Positions 1 through 10,999 of a DNA stretch of 64,000 nt are shown here, piece after piece. Source of the stretch: Agapanthus africanus (Eukaryota > Streptophyta > Magnoliopsida > Asparagales > Amaryllidaceae); the NCBI GenBank assembly GCA_030015575.1, contig JASDDO010000006.1, positions 325,052,361-325,116,360 of the forward strand, given 5' to 3'. Every line of letters starts with the position of its first letter. Within the stretch, counting starts at the first letter, position 1. The position numbers and the translations under genes are program-made. The notes under the pieces were generated by a model. The model saw only the letters and a list, made by a program, of their open reading frames with translations. It was not told the DNA's origin and did no database searches.

Positions 1-740
1 GTTTAAGATTAATCTAAGAATCGATTTTACCTGAAGTTTTTCTAAAAAACTTTAAAAAAAAAAGAAGCAAGGCACCGGAGTTCTTAAAGGCAAGAACAAA
101 GCTCTGAAGTCTTCGAAAATGGAAATCTGGAAGATGATAAGTATCTGGAGGGGACCAAAGGTCCTATTTATAGGCCTCAAGTGCCTCTTCGACTTCCAAG
201 AGTTGTCACGGCAGTTCACCCTAATTGGAGCGAATTTCCGTTCGAATTCCGAGACAGGAGATGAAGCGACGCTTCGTCCTTCCCCGATCAGAGCAAAGTC
301 CTGTCTTGAAGAAGCGACGCTTCAGCACGGAAGCGCTAGCGCAGTTGTGTTGCGCTGCGCACCATATGCCACGTGTCCGGCGCAAATGCATCAGCGCAGC
401 ACCCCAAAGCAGCGCACCCAGTCAAAGCAAAGCTCTGTTTCAAGCAAAACCAAGGGAAGCAACGCTTCAGCGGCGTATGCGTCATGCGCTGCATGACACG
501 TGTCGGCGTAGATGTGCTAGCGCAGTTGCGCTGCACTGTGTGCTGTGCGACACGCATCATATCCTGGAGCATTCGCGCTAAACAAAAAGGTTCTGAAGAA
601 ATCTTTTCGGTTATTATCTTCTGTAAAACAGAAGCCCTTAGATCAAAGATCCGATTGTGAGGGAAATCCCGCCAAATCTTTCAGAAAAGGGATTTCTTCA
701 ACAAATTGAACTTGCTTCTTAATCTGCAAAATGAAGCCTC
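1..740 (-). repeat. Left LTR-like direct repeat flanking the PMD gene (partial)
   Basis: This stretch aligns in the same orientation, at moderate identity, with 6740-7510. Shared landmarks, in order, are TTTTACCT, the GGACC-hairpin followed by CTATTTATAG, GAAGC-hairpins, CACGTG boxes, TTCTTCTGTAAAACAG, ATCAAAGATCC and CAGAAAAG. On the minus strand CTATAAATAG (164-173) is a good plant TATA box, and CACGTG lies upstream of it at 370-375 and 497-502. That order fits an LTR read on the minus strand (U3, TATA, R-U5) that continues off the left edge. The LTR identity is inferred; no terminal TG/CA or TSD can be checked. ORFs inside it are not convincing genes. Confidence 0.55.
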
Positions 741-870
741 AGGCATCAGAGGTAGGAGAACTTGCTTCCTGAACAATGGGACCCTACAAGTCGATCTAAA
801 ATGGTCTCTTGCACACTATACGCGGGACTCACTCTCTAAAATCGAGTTTCGATAAGGAGGGAAATAACCG

Positions 871-1045
871 CTTACGGGTCCTCTTGACTCGTGAGAAGGA
901 AAAATCCTCTTATAAGATCCCTACGACTTATAAGAGAAAACCACACTTAGGAATCCTCACGATTCCTAAGGAGAAATGCCCGCCTACGAGATCCTCTCGA
1001 TCCGTAGGAAGAAAAGTCTCTACGAGACCCTCACGGCTCATAGAG
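871..1045. repeat. Tandem array of five covarying hairpins
   Basis: Five consecutive stem-loops with 5-nt loops start at 881, 920, 956, 994 and 1030 (spacing 36-39 nt). The loops are CTCTT, CCTAC, CTCAC, CTCTC and CTCAC. The left stem arms differ: CTTACGGGTC, CTCTTATAAG(A)TC, CTTAGGAATC, CCTACG(A)GATC and CTCTACGAG(A)CC. Each is matched by its own complement on the other side (for example GATTCCTAAG for the third), with only G-T wobbles, a single bulged A, or one mismatch. The stems therefore changed while pairing was kept. Function unknown. It lies just beyond the 3' end of the PMD gene. Confidence 0.8.
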
Positions 1046-1306
1046 TTGAAAAGTCCTAGGCGGCAGATCTGAACCTGCAGTCTAGGCCATCGTTATCTCT
1101 GGGAGAAATGAAGTTATCTGTCAATAAGGTACATTAAATATGTCGTGCTGAAAAGAGTGAAAAAGGCGAAGAAATGACACAGGACGTTACAAAAATGTGT
1201 ATCTTTTATTCATGAATATTGACTGGGTACAGGATACATTGTACTAAAGAATAAAAAAAAGATATATATACATATATTTTACAAGTACAAATGATACAAG
1301 GAGAAA
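1046..1306. other. Presumed 3' UTR and flank of the PMD gene
   Basis: There is no coding signal. On the minus strand the sequence after the stop codon at 1307 is AT-rich and holds several AATAAA-like runs (around 1200-1260), as expected for a plant 3' UTR and polyadenylation zone. Confidence 0.4.
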
Positions 1307-4300
1307 TTACTGGGAAGGAAGCGTCTTGCATAGATTTAGCAATTGCTCGCATACTTCCTTCCACGTCTTCTCTCGATCGGCTACCACCGCCAGCTCTGCC
1401 TCCACTTGGGCTCGCTGCTGCAAGACCGACGCAAGTTGCTCCCTGACGGCCTGATAGGCAGCCTCCCGACTTGGGATATTGCGCTCAGCTACGTCAAGCT
1501 TCCGCTTCAAGTTTAGCCCATGGGAGATACGCTCCAAGAGACCCTCGAAGATAGTCTTCACTTGGGCAGCATTTGCCTCAACCTCAGCGCGCAGATGGGC
1601 CGTTTCGTTCGAGGTCTTTTGGCATTCCCTTAGTCTTGAAGCTGCTTCTTGTTCCAAGTGGCGGAGGTGCGAAGTGCTTTGCTCGAGCCAAGTTGTGCGT
1701 TGGGTGCTCAGAACTAAAACTTCGGGAGAAGGGCGTGTCGACTCCAGCCGATTTAGACAAGCCTCGATCCCCCTGCAGTGGTTAACCCAAGATTCGACGA
1801 CGCCTTCGTTATGAAAATTTACGAGCGCCGCCAACATCGGGTTAACCTCCACAGCAAAATCTACGGCAGAAGGGAGAGCATCCATATTAAGCTCTTCAAT
1901 GTACCCGCTCAGCATGCCCAAACTCATCACAGCACCCATGGAAGATGGACGTCTCAAGAAAGGGCCTGCCGGTGAAAGAACGCGAGCCTCAAAGGGGACC
2001 GGAGCCGGAACAATAGCTGCAAAACAAAAAATGGTTAAACGATGGTTCGGAAGATGTTGAAGGGTTACCAAAAAAGGAAATTTATTATACCAGCTGCAAC
2101 GGACGGTAAAGCCGGAAGGGCCGGTGGCGCGGCAAGCCTTGCATCCCCTCCTTCGATTTGTGGCACTGCAATAAAGAAAAGGAAAAGTCAGAAATTATCC
2201 CATTGCTAGAAAAAAAAAAGGGGGTAAGTAAGGATATTATAGTGAAGGTATACTCACCGGCGCCACCAGAGGGAGAAGCGAGTTCGGATGGGAAAGAGAA
2301 GTGTGGGAGCAACACATGATATAAATGATCGAAGAGCACTCCTGCAAAAGCACAATGGTATAACGTTAGTACAAAGCTACATTTTTGAAAGATTAATGCA
2401 TGAGTCGTGAATCCATACCTTCCAACATCCGTGATGGTACAAGGGAAGGCGGGGAGGTGACCACCACCAGAGCGGTAGTCGACGGTGCCCCCTCGAGCAA
2501 AGGAGCATCGGCACTGGCCGCGCCTGCAAAGACAAGCTTGTCAGAAAAGATCGCAAGATATATAGAAAAAAGGGGGAACGCTGGTGATAAATTTTTTTTT
2601 TTTACCCGACGAGCTACCAGCAGAAACTGAAGCAATCCCCTCATCCATCGACATGAGACCACCGCCCGTAGCCTCATCACCCGACTCGATGGGAACCGTT
2701 GTTGTGCTCGCGACCCGGGAGACGGCAAGGAACCAAACACGGGGAGGGCTATGATCGGAGTATTACCAGATTCCTGAGAAAGAGCGGTTCGCTCCTCCTC
2801 AGGAATCGTGGCCGCCTCACCCGATACTCCCTCGGTTTCTGCGGTCACGGTTGTCTCATCCATTGGCACCGTGACGTCTCCAGCCTCAAGCGCCTCGACT
2901 TCTACTGCCTTCGGCTCGACAGTCATCTCATCTGCCGCCACTTCAGACGCGGCATCAATGACCTTCTCGGCGGCGGATCCTTCAACTTCTGTTTCAGGCA
3001 CCGTGGCCCCGACGACGGTGCCCACCGTCGGCTCAGGTTCGGCAGGCACCGCTTCCGCCGTTTCCTGGGGTCCGACGGTCTCCGCCTCCCCCTCAGTCGG
3101 ACTTGGTCCTGCAAGATGGAATGCATATGAGCCAATGGCTTTATAATAATTCTTACAACAAGGTTCTGAAAGAGATGCTACCTGAAAGGGATTTATTGTT
3201 TGCACTTCGGGCCGCGCGCGCCACTTGCCTATAAGCAGTAGACAGGGCGACAGGGGCCTCTCCAGAAGGAGTGTCAGCGTGAGGAATGGTACTGGGACCC
3301 GCTCCCGCGGCCAAAGCAGCTCTACGCGCCCTTGCTTCGCGTCTCAACCGCTTCCGCTCCTCCCGAGCCGTTGAGACGGATGCCACTAGAGCTTCCCTAA
3401 TTGAGGTGTCCTCGTCCGTGAATAAGGAAGCCTCTAAGGTTTTCAGGGCATCCCTCGTCGTTTTGTCAAGCCGAGACTCTTGCGGCAACTTTGACGAAGC
3501 CGGGACTTCAGTAACAGGCTCGGGAAGGATCCCCGCATCAACTGATATAACCCCTGCAAAGAAACAAAAGAAGGTTAGGTTGACCTTCATAGAAAATGAC
3601 AAACTTTCCGTATGAAAGAGAAAGGGGTGAAACATACCAGCGCCTGCTAGGGCACGCTTCTCCTCCTCCTCCTGGAAGGTTTTCAGGGAGGCAGCAATAG
3701 CCTCTTCAGTAGAGACACCTGTTGAAAATGAAGCAAATGTTAGTTAAAGATAATAATACAAGGTGCAATAAAATGACAAATGAAGCGTTTGATGATTACC
3801 GGACTCAGCGAGTTTGCTTAACATCGCTTCAAGCCTCGCCGATCGCTCCGAAGCTGCAATGGCGGCAGCCAGATTGGTGTCCGCAGGATCTACCACGAAA
3901 CCCTCATTGCTGCCGTATTCACATATGGCCTCGGCGGGTGGAGCCGCAGGCTTTAAGCTGAGGATCGCGTCGAGGGAAAGAGCGGACTTCTTCTTCTTCT
4001 GCTGTCTACCAACTTTAGACCCACCCGGAGCGGATTTGCGCTTGGCGGCCACTTTAGGGCGGCGGGTCCCGATCTCGGCTCCTGCACCGGACCCTGGTGA
4101 TACCACTTTAACCGTCTTCGTGGGAGCACGGGGCGCTGGCGGTGCATCCACCGTAGTAGGCAGTGGCAATCCACGCGGGGGGGCCAACACGCGTGGTCGG
4201 TCAGCTCCGGCATCTTTCATCGGGAGGGTGACCTGGATCCTTGGCTGCAAGGGAGCCTTGCGATCACCACCAGGAGGCACACCCCTACGGTTAACCAGCA

Positions 4301-6129
4301 AGCGTTTCTCCATTAAAATAATTGGGCCCATAGCATGCGCATACCGGGCTACATACGGATGGATTATTTTAGGGGCACAGCTAGGCTCACTGATAAAAAA
4401 AATAAGAGCCTGTATTGAGCCGGGTGAAATGATGCATAGCATTCCTTATTCCCCCTTGGTTGGCCGCGGGTGTTTCCAGAAAGGCTTCCATCGGGATCCC
4501 TTGATTGTAACTCGATTATCGGGCAAATCGATGTGGGTTATATCTCATAAAGAGAGCCGTCTCATTCTGCCTAAATACTAGGTAGCCCGGCCGAATGGAG
4601 TAAAGGTGAAGGATTTCCCGAGCCTTCAATACAGAAACCCCGCCCTTAAAGTCATCACGCAGCGACACCACTGACTTAGTGGTCTCGGAGCCTATGGTGA
4701 TGACCTTATCCACAAAAGAGGTCTTCGCTCCAACTAGATGTGAACGCAGGAGCAGTCCCCTAGACTCCCGCGGAGGTGCAACCACAATTGAAGCCCCGAC
4801 CAACCGCATGATTCTTGGGAGTCTGTATTTCTCAAAAAACGGAGGAGTCTTATGGGCACCAAACACCCCTCGCACATGCAGCTCCATCCAAGAAGTGAAG
4901 TAGTGCATCGGGAAGTTAGCAGGCTGTACCCCAGGCTCATTAGCATCCGCCGCTACGCTAAGTCCATTGTAGAGGTAAGCCAGCCCGGCGATCCCTACTG
5001 ATAACTGTAAACCGGCCGCCATTCGATGCGCCGGGTAAAAGACAGAGGACCGCATGAGGCGTGGGTGCATGGGAAGCGCGAAGCTGCATAGCCATAGACC
5101 CAAGAACCCTATGAAAAAAGTCTCCTCATCCATGCCAGGAACGGCGATCTCTGAGAAAGGGACGCTGGCAGTGCCGGGGAAATAAAAATCCCGCTGGTCA
5201 TTTTCCGATGAAGGTCGGCGGTCCAAGCCGAAACCAAAGGGGTCAGCAAGCTGAGCGAACTTCTCGCCCTGCTCTGATAGGAACTCTGGGCGGATAAAAC
5301 GAGCAATGAAATCCGTGAAACTGACGCCCCGGTCGCCCGATTCCAAATGGAGTTCCTCATAAATCTCCAACACCTTCACCAAGCCCGGGTGCTGATGTTG
5401 AAAGGCATTTTCCGGAGTTAAGTCAAATACAAGCTGCTTGGTGGCAAAGACGTACTCGTCAGGAGGAAGCAGCTCCTCGTAATGTTCTCCCCTCATTGGC
5501 AGACCTGAAATCTCAGCAAACTCCTCCAGAGAGATGGAGACTTCTCTATCCGCTGTCAGGAAGGTATGGGTGGGGATATTCCATTGTTCAATGAAGGCCT
5601 TTATCCACCACGTCGGAGGAGAGGGATACTCGAAAAGCGAGACGTAGACAGCTGAGTATAAACCAATCGTCGTCAGGAGAGCCCTCTTCGTCGCCAAAAT
5701 GTAACGGGCCCATTGCAAATATCCGGCAAGCGGCCGCGGGATCAATCCAATGTTATAAGCCTGTCCCCAAGGGCGTGCTTCACCCTGACAGATTCGCCTC
5801 CCCAAGATATCTATAGCCGGCGGCGGCTGCACCGGAATGACACCGATTGCAGGCTGAAGGAGGTCGTCGGCATTCCAATTTTTAACCTCCATGGCATACT
5901 CCACCGGGGGCTTGTCCGCATAAGGGATCGTAACTATGGGCTCAGAGGGCGAAGCGGAGCTGAAGCTGCGACGGCCTTGGATGATTTGGCTGTACCACCT
6001 TCCCCACAAGTGAAGTCTCTTGCACTCTGGATCATGATCTTTAATCAAGGCGAACACCACCCGGTCCACCGGCGCATGGGGGAACCCTCCTTCCGAGCGA
6101 ACAAAGGGGAAAGATAAGTCGTCAGACAT
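1307..6129 (-). pseudogene. Plant mobile domain (PMD) protein, multi-exon, decayed
   Basis: Exon 1 starts at the ATG at 6129 (MSDDLSFPF) and encodes a plant mobile domain, the aminotransferase-like PMD family shared by transposons and a few domesticated plant genes. Visible hallmarks are a WWIKAF segment, SLEEFAEISGLPMRG, and a hydrophobic FIGFLGLWLC...GIAGLAYLYNGLS region. Exon 1 runs to a TAA at 4516-4518, inside YNPHRFAR*, where family members normally read on (a CAA-to-TAA change is likely), and the next segment is in another frame. Downstream exons with GT-AG borders can be read at about 4442-3800, 3718-3638, 3553-3182, 3108-2606, 2523-2419, 2341-2258, 2165-2091 and 2016-1307. They encode a basic KKKK segment, Pro/Ala/Glu-rich linkers and a C-terminal coiled coil (about 2016-1307). 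The gene sits between LTR-like repeats, so it is probably transposon cargo. Exon borders are read by eye. Confidence 0.75.
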
Positions 6130-6890
6130 GTTTCCTGTAGAAAGATAAAAATAACCGTTAGTGTGCTGACACTTGGCATTTTGAAATCTTACTCAACACT
6201 ATGATGTAATGGGTAGGGGACAAAAAGAGGGACCCACAAAATCTGGATGACGGTACATCATTTAATAAGACAACCCCATCATTAGATGAGACTGTCAACT
6301 AATGAAAAAGTCCCCAAAAGAATATCCTCACTGATGGGAAATCCCTAGAGACAAGGAGAAATATTCTCTTTCAGAGCAAAGCTCTGTCACAGAGTGACAT
6401 TTGTCAAACTCTGGTCTCAGGGGAACAAGATTCCTTAAAAGAGCATAGCTCTATGGTAATAGTGGAAAGATCCATCAATTTTATCTTTAGGGTTTTGGAA
6501 TCTTGAAAAATCCATGAAAACTTATAAAACAAAATTTTTCTCCGTTTATCAGATCTAAAAAGATCTACATTTGATCTAAGAGCAATGCTCTGTTCATGGG
6601 TTAGAACCCATGGATCAGATCTCTGTAAATCTGTAAATTTTTTGAGAGTAAGGCTCTGTTGAAGAAACCCCAAAGGGGTTTTCCTTTAGATCAAAGATCT
6701 ATAAGAGCAAGGCTCTGTTAACTAAATTTAATTTAAATTAATTTAATTTAATTAATTTTACCTAGAGTGATTCTAAAACTAGAACTTTGAAGTTCTCACA
6801 AGAGCAAGGCTCTGGAAGTTCTTAAGCAAGAGCAAGGCTCTGAAATTCAAATTCTTGAAATTGGTAAAGAATTACAAAGGACCAAGGGTC

Positions 6891-6900
6891 CTATTTATAG
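6891..6900 (-). promoter_or_regulatory. TATA box of the right LTR-like repeat
   Basis: On the minus strand the sequence is CTATAAATAG, directly after a GGACC/GGTCC hairpin. The same arrangement is kept in the left copy at 164-173. It points transcription toward the PMD gene. Confidence 0.6.
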
Positions 6901-6963
6901 ACGCCCGCGTCTCTTCACCTGATCTCAATGATCCAACGGTCGGGGTCTTGCCACCGCTGCACT

Positions 6964-7320
6964 CACGTGCGCGCCACGTGAGCCCAACGGTGGGGGGGCA
7001 TTTGTTCCCCCAATCAGAGCAAGGCTCTGCTTGAATTTTGAAAATTCAAATTTTGAAGCAACGCTTCAGTTCCCGTGCGCTGCGCGCAACGCGCCACGTG
7101 TCAGAAGTTGATACGGCAGCACAACGCCCAAGGCAGTACGTCCAATCAGAGCAAGGCTCTTTAAAAAACATAAGCAACGTTCAACTGCGCAAGCGCACGG
7201 CTGCGCGACACGTGTCTGCGCAGTTGCGCAAGCACAACTGCGCAAGCGCACGGCTGCGCGACACATGTCTGCGCAGTTGCGCAAGCGCTGTTGTGTAAGT
7301 GCCTCACTGCGCGACACGTG
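6964..7320. promoter_or_regulatory. G-box (CACGTG) cluster
   Basis: CACGTG occurs at 6964-6969, 6975-6980, 7095-7100, 7209-7214 and 7315-7320, with a decayed CACATG at 7262-7267. The first two form one palindrome, CTCACGTG-cgcgc-CACGTGAG. The cluster lies about 65-430 bp upstream of the minus-strand TATA box. CACGTG is the plant bZIP/bHLH G-box core, so a regulated promoter is plausible but not shown. Confidence 0.55.
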
Positions 7321-7510
7321 TCACACGCTGGTGAGTTGCGCAACAACAGAGTGAAAATTTAAGGATATTTTTTCTGTTCTTGTTCAAACAAGAAGATTTC
7401 TTCTGTAAAACAGGGGCCTTTGGATCAAAGATCCAACGGTGGGGAAAATTCCCCGAATCACTCAGAAAAGATCTTTTTAACAAATTTAACTGATTTTTGA
7501 GCACTATAAA

Positions 7511-7694
7511 AAGGACCCCGGACCCCATTTCAAAAGGATATATAGAGAATTGGATTAAAAAAAAAAGAGAGAAAAGAGCTCTGGAGAACTTCTTGAGAAC
7601 AAAAAAAAAAGAAGAAGGTAAAAACCTTTGAAATAAGAGAAAATTCTCTTAGGAATAGATCATTGATCTAAAAGACAAGATCAGTGATCTTCAA

Positions 7695-7726
<32 letters not shown>

Positions 7727-9150
7727 AAATAGTGCCTTGCACTCGCTAGAGAACCTCTGCTTCTCTGAGATAGAAAGAAAGAAAAGATTTTTTTCTTTTC
7801 TTTGATCTAAATCTAGATCAAGAAAATAAAAAGTGCTCTGCACTCCTTTCCTTGAATCTAAAAGATTCTTGGTGCTTTGCACAAATGCAATGCATTACTT
7901 GAAGGGCCAGGCCCAAATCAAAAAAATTGCAAAGCAATAAAAGGGCTGAGCCCAAATAAAATTGATGCTCTGCATCATTCATAAAGAACAGAGCCCAAAA
8001 CAAATTGATGCCCTGCATCTTTTCTGGGCAAAGCCCAAATAAAAATAAAAGGAAAATGCAAAAGCAATGTTGGACATTTTTTTTACTGGACTTAGCCCAA
8101 TCGTGGCCATAAGTCCTTAAATTAAATTGGCTGAGCAAAATGGCTTTCCTAAATCAATCTACATCCGGTTCGAGGGTACATCTCCGAACTCCTTTGACAT
8201 CCATCGTTGTAATTCCTCAACGACGTCAAAGAGGTGACGGGTCCCAACGGCCACACACCCAATATCGGACCGAAACATCCCTAAACTAATATCGGACCGA
8301 AACGTCCTTAAACTAATACTGGACCGAGACGTCCCTAAACTAATATCGGACCGAAACGTCCCTAAACTAATATCGGACCACAACGTCCCTAAACTGGCAC
8401 AATAGAGCCCAAATGCTCTTTTATCGGATCTAAACGGTCCCGTTAAGTTGATCTTAGTCTCAAACTGGACTAACGTATCCTTAACAAACGTTTAAGTTGA
8501 TCTTAGCCCCAAACACGGCTAACGTATCCTTAAATATTCAAATGGATTATAAAACTCCCAATCAACTCTGGTTCGAGGGAACATCTCCGAGCTCCTCTGA
8601 CACATGTCGTTGTAAGCCTTCAACGACGTCAGAGAGGTGACGAGTCCCGATGGCCATACATTAAATTAATCACTACGTTGAGTTGATCTTAGTCTAAAAC
8701 AGGACTAACGTATCCTTGACGAACGTTTAACTTGATCTTAGCCGCAATGCGACTAATGCATCCTTAGACTGAAAACACCAAACCCAAATCTAAGTAAATA
8801 CGGATTTGGACTAATCCACGTCCTACGGGCGACGGCATTACTCAGTCTCCGTATACAATCCACGGGCAACCACAAACAAAATGAACACACACGACACGAA
8901 GTGAAATTCTGGAGAAGGAGAAAGTTGTTACCGCGAGGCGGTAGCGTAATTAACTGCAGGGGCTTGCGCCTGCAGGGAAGAGCGTCCCCATAATCAAAAA
9001 CCCCTCATCCTGAGGGGGAATCTGACGAAGTCTGCTACATCGGCCGCATCCGTCTAAACCTTCGATACACGGTGCCATAAATCAACTTGGCATCTTCGGA
9101 GAGATAAACGGATAAAACCAAATAGCATCTTCCCCGAAAATCAGGCATGG
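7511..9150. repeat. Hairpin-rich non-coding tract with tandem repeats
   Basis: No gene is seen. The tract continues the hairpin chain: TTGATCTA-aatc-TAGATCAA, AGTGC-tct-GCACT, GTGC-ttt-GCAC, GATGC-tct-GCATC, GATGC-cct-GCATC, GGGC-aaa-GCCC, TACCGC-gag-GCGGTA and CCCCTCA-tcc-TGAGGGG. Two related blocks (about 8155-8255 and 8563-8665) flank a 27-bp tandem array and a set of TTAGYC hairpins. A plus-strand TATA-like CTATAAAAAG lies at about 7504. The tract stops near 9020-9150, before the decayed copia. Confidence 0.6.
8264..8398. repeat. 27-bp tandem repeat, five units
   Basis: Five head-to-tail units begin at 8264, 8291, 8318, 8345 and 8372. Each starts ATCGGACC or a near variant and contains CCCTAAACTAAT near its end. 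They differ at a few positions each. There are no spacers, so this is a minisatellite, not a CRISPR array. Confidence 0.9.
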
Positions 9151-9199
9151 ACGCAAAGTCTAGGCCGCCGTTCGGAGGGGAACAAATGGTATTCAGTTG

Positions 9200-10999
9200 A
9201 TAGTAATGATAAAGAGATCTTGCTTCTCTTTCAGGTTACTCATGATTGGAAGTATACCTAAGTTGAGTAACGCTGATCGGCCTCCTTCCATTTAGTTGAC
9301 ATGCACTGGAGACAGTTGCATGATTTGGATCTGGTTCAATTAAATCAGTGCCTCTGGTTCTATATTGGATATAGAACAGTTCATATCTTAACGATGTTGA
9401 GGTACGGGGAGTTGTCCGGTTTATACTTAAAACCAGACTCTGGATAACTCTAGGCACGTTTCTGTAATGGCTGTTTGTGGGTTGACCCAGGCTATGACGA
9501 GGGTTGACTTTCTACCATAAGAAAGATCAATAGTGATATTGTTCTTGACTCGCCACAGTTTTAATAAAAATGGATTTTTTCAGAAAACAGTCGTGGGAGT
9601 ATGGTAGAACTGGAAGTGATTCCAGAACCACAAACGATTACTGAAGATTTGAAAGGAACCTAAAGATTCAATCTGATTTGACATTCCGTTGGCCACTCCG
9701 CAGATACAATGGGTAACTTCAGGCACCCGAGAGGTACTCCGGTAGCCTCAAGGACGGTGACAAGGAAGTTCTTGTTAAACCCACACTTGCCATTGCTGTT
9801 GTTCCAGACTGTGAGACCCGGCAGGAGGATGAGTATAGCATCGTTCTGAACTCGCTTCAGAAGTGTACGTGTATATGACTCTGCCAGAGGGTTGTCGTAG
9901 TCAGTGGGAGCAGCGGAAGCATTGGTGGACAGGTAGCTTATGTCTATTTATAGACTAAAGCAGATATAGCGGAGATAGATCATCTATTTCTGACGTGACA
10001 GTCATAGGTTTGACTTCATCAGAATAGGGGATGGATCTGTTGAGAAGGTAGTAGGGTGTGATGTCCTGGTATTTGAATGACATACACAGAGTAGGAAGTG
10101 ATATTCCTATACTACGATCGGTTATACTTTGGTCGTCACACAGTGGTTTCTCCGCATGGGACTTGGACATTATATCTGACATACTGGTTACTAGATCTAT
10201 GGTTTTAGATCTAGATTTGAGTGGTTTCCCAATCTGGGTACTTAGACAGCATTCTAAGAGTATTTAGAATGGACGACTCCTGGCACGGTAGTGTACCTGC
10301 AGGTGATGGAGTCACCCTCTCTAAAGGTGTCTTACAGACTAAAGGGGAGAGGGATGTGCATGATTGGCAGATCACTTGCTCAGGCAATTGAGTCAATCAT
10401 GAGATATCAAGTACCACACCAGATGTTGTTCTTGCACTAGATGCAATAAGTTGATATTGATCCAATCCTGGAGAAACAGTCGGGAGCAGCTTTAGAACAT
10501 AAGTAGATGTTCTAGGGAAATGATAACGACAGCTTCATTAAGGAGACAGTTATCATTCCAGGCTTCCAAGGTGACATGGACGACAAGGAGGTTGTCAGAG
10601 TTATAGTTTTCCCTCTGACGAGGAGCAGTATTTTGGACAGGTGATCCAAGGCAATACTGAGGGAGGCATGGCGCAGGATACTGATTAAGTTCAGTTGACG
10701 GTACAGTCTAAGAAGTTTGGATTTGGAGTTCATTTATGAGCTAGGTCCCATCAGACATCCAGACATTCTAAGACAGGTATTGCTCATTTCGGGAGATGGC
10801 TTTCTCCCCGAACTTGAGATATAGAGAGACATAGAAAGAAACATCAAAGCGGATCCACTCACTGAGGCTATTCCTCGAACGCAATAGTTTCGCAAACGAG
10901 TTTTGTGAGACTGACTAGTAGATGAGTTGGGTGTTCGGTATCACACGGGCTGTAAGTATGCGACATCGCAATAATTAGCCTTGAGAGCAAGTGGGAGAT
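9200..10999 (+). pseudogene. Decayed Ty1/copia pol (linker to RT to RNase H)
   Basis: Fragments in shifting frames match the better copia at 26364-29469. VELEVIPEPQ at about 9604 matches VELEEIPEPQ. SDIPILRSV at about 10100 matches the segment after YVDD in reverse transcriptase, but the YVDD itself is destroyed. Segments at 10300-10480 match GITLSK, RPDV-AL and NPGE of the RT/RNase H region. Many stops and frameshifts leave no usable ORF. The 3' end is marked by the purine tract AAGTGGGAGAT before 11000, the same tract that adjoins the LTR of the other copia. Integrase and gag are not recognisable; the left limit is approximate. Confidence 0.75.

Larger units (their letters stand above)
6370..7510 (-). 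repeat. Right LTR-like repeat with promoter upstream of the PMD gene
   Basis: This is the counterpart of 1-740, placed where a minus-strand 5' LTR would be. It is built almost entirely of short perfect palindromes with 2-5 nt loops, for example AGAGC-aag-GCTCT (many copies), GTCAC-aga-GTGAC, CATGGGTT-ag-AACCCATG, GGACC-aag-GGTCC, AGACGC-cc-GCGTCT and TGAAGC-aac-GCTTCA. The minus-strand TATA box CTATAAATAG is at 6891-6900, about 760 bp before the PMD start codon. A 50-bp tandem duplication lies at about 7182-7285. Similarity to the left copy fades near 7510, taken as the outer limit; the inner limit near 6370 is uncertain. Confidence 0.55.

Noticed and set aside
119..660. Overlapping ORFs on both strands
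   Set aside because: They lie in the LTR-like repeat, overlap in several frames, are rich in palindromes and show no protein signature.
8264..8398. Regular 27-bp repeats resembling a small CRISPR array
   Set aside because: Units are contiguous with no spacers, in a plant genome; it is a minisatellite.
10058..10733. Plus and minus ORFs of 60-75 codons
   Set aside because: They are chance openings in decayed copia RT/RNase H; only the copia alignment is meaningful.
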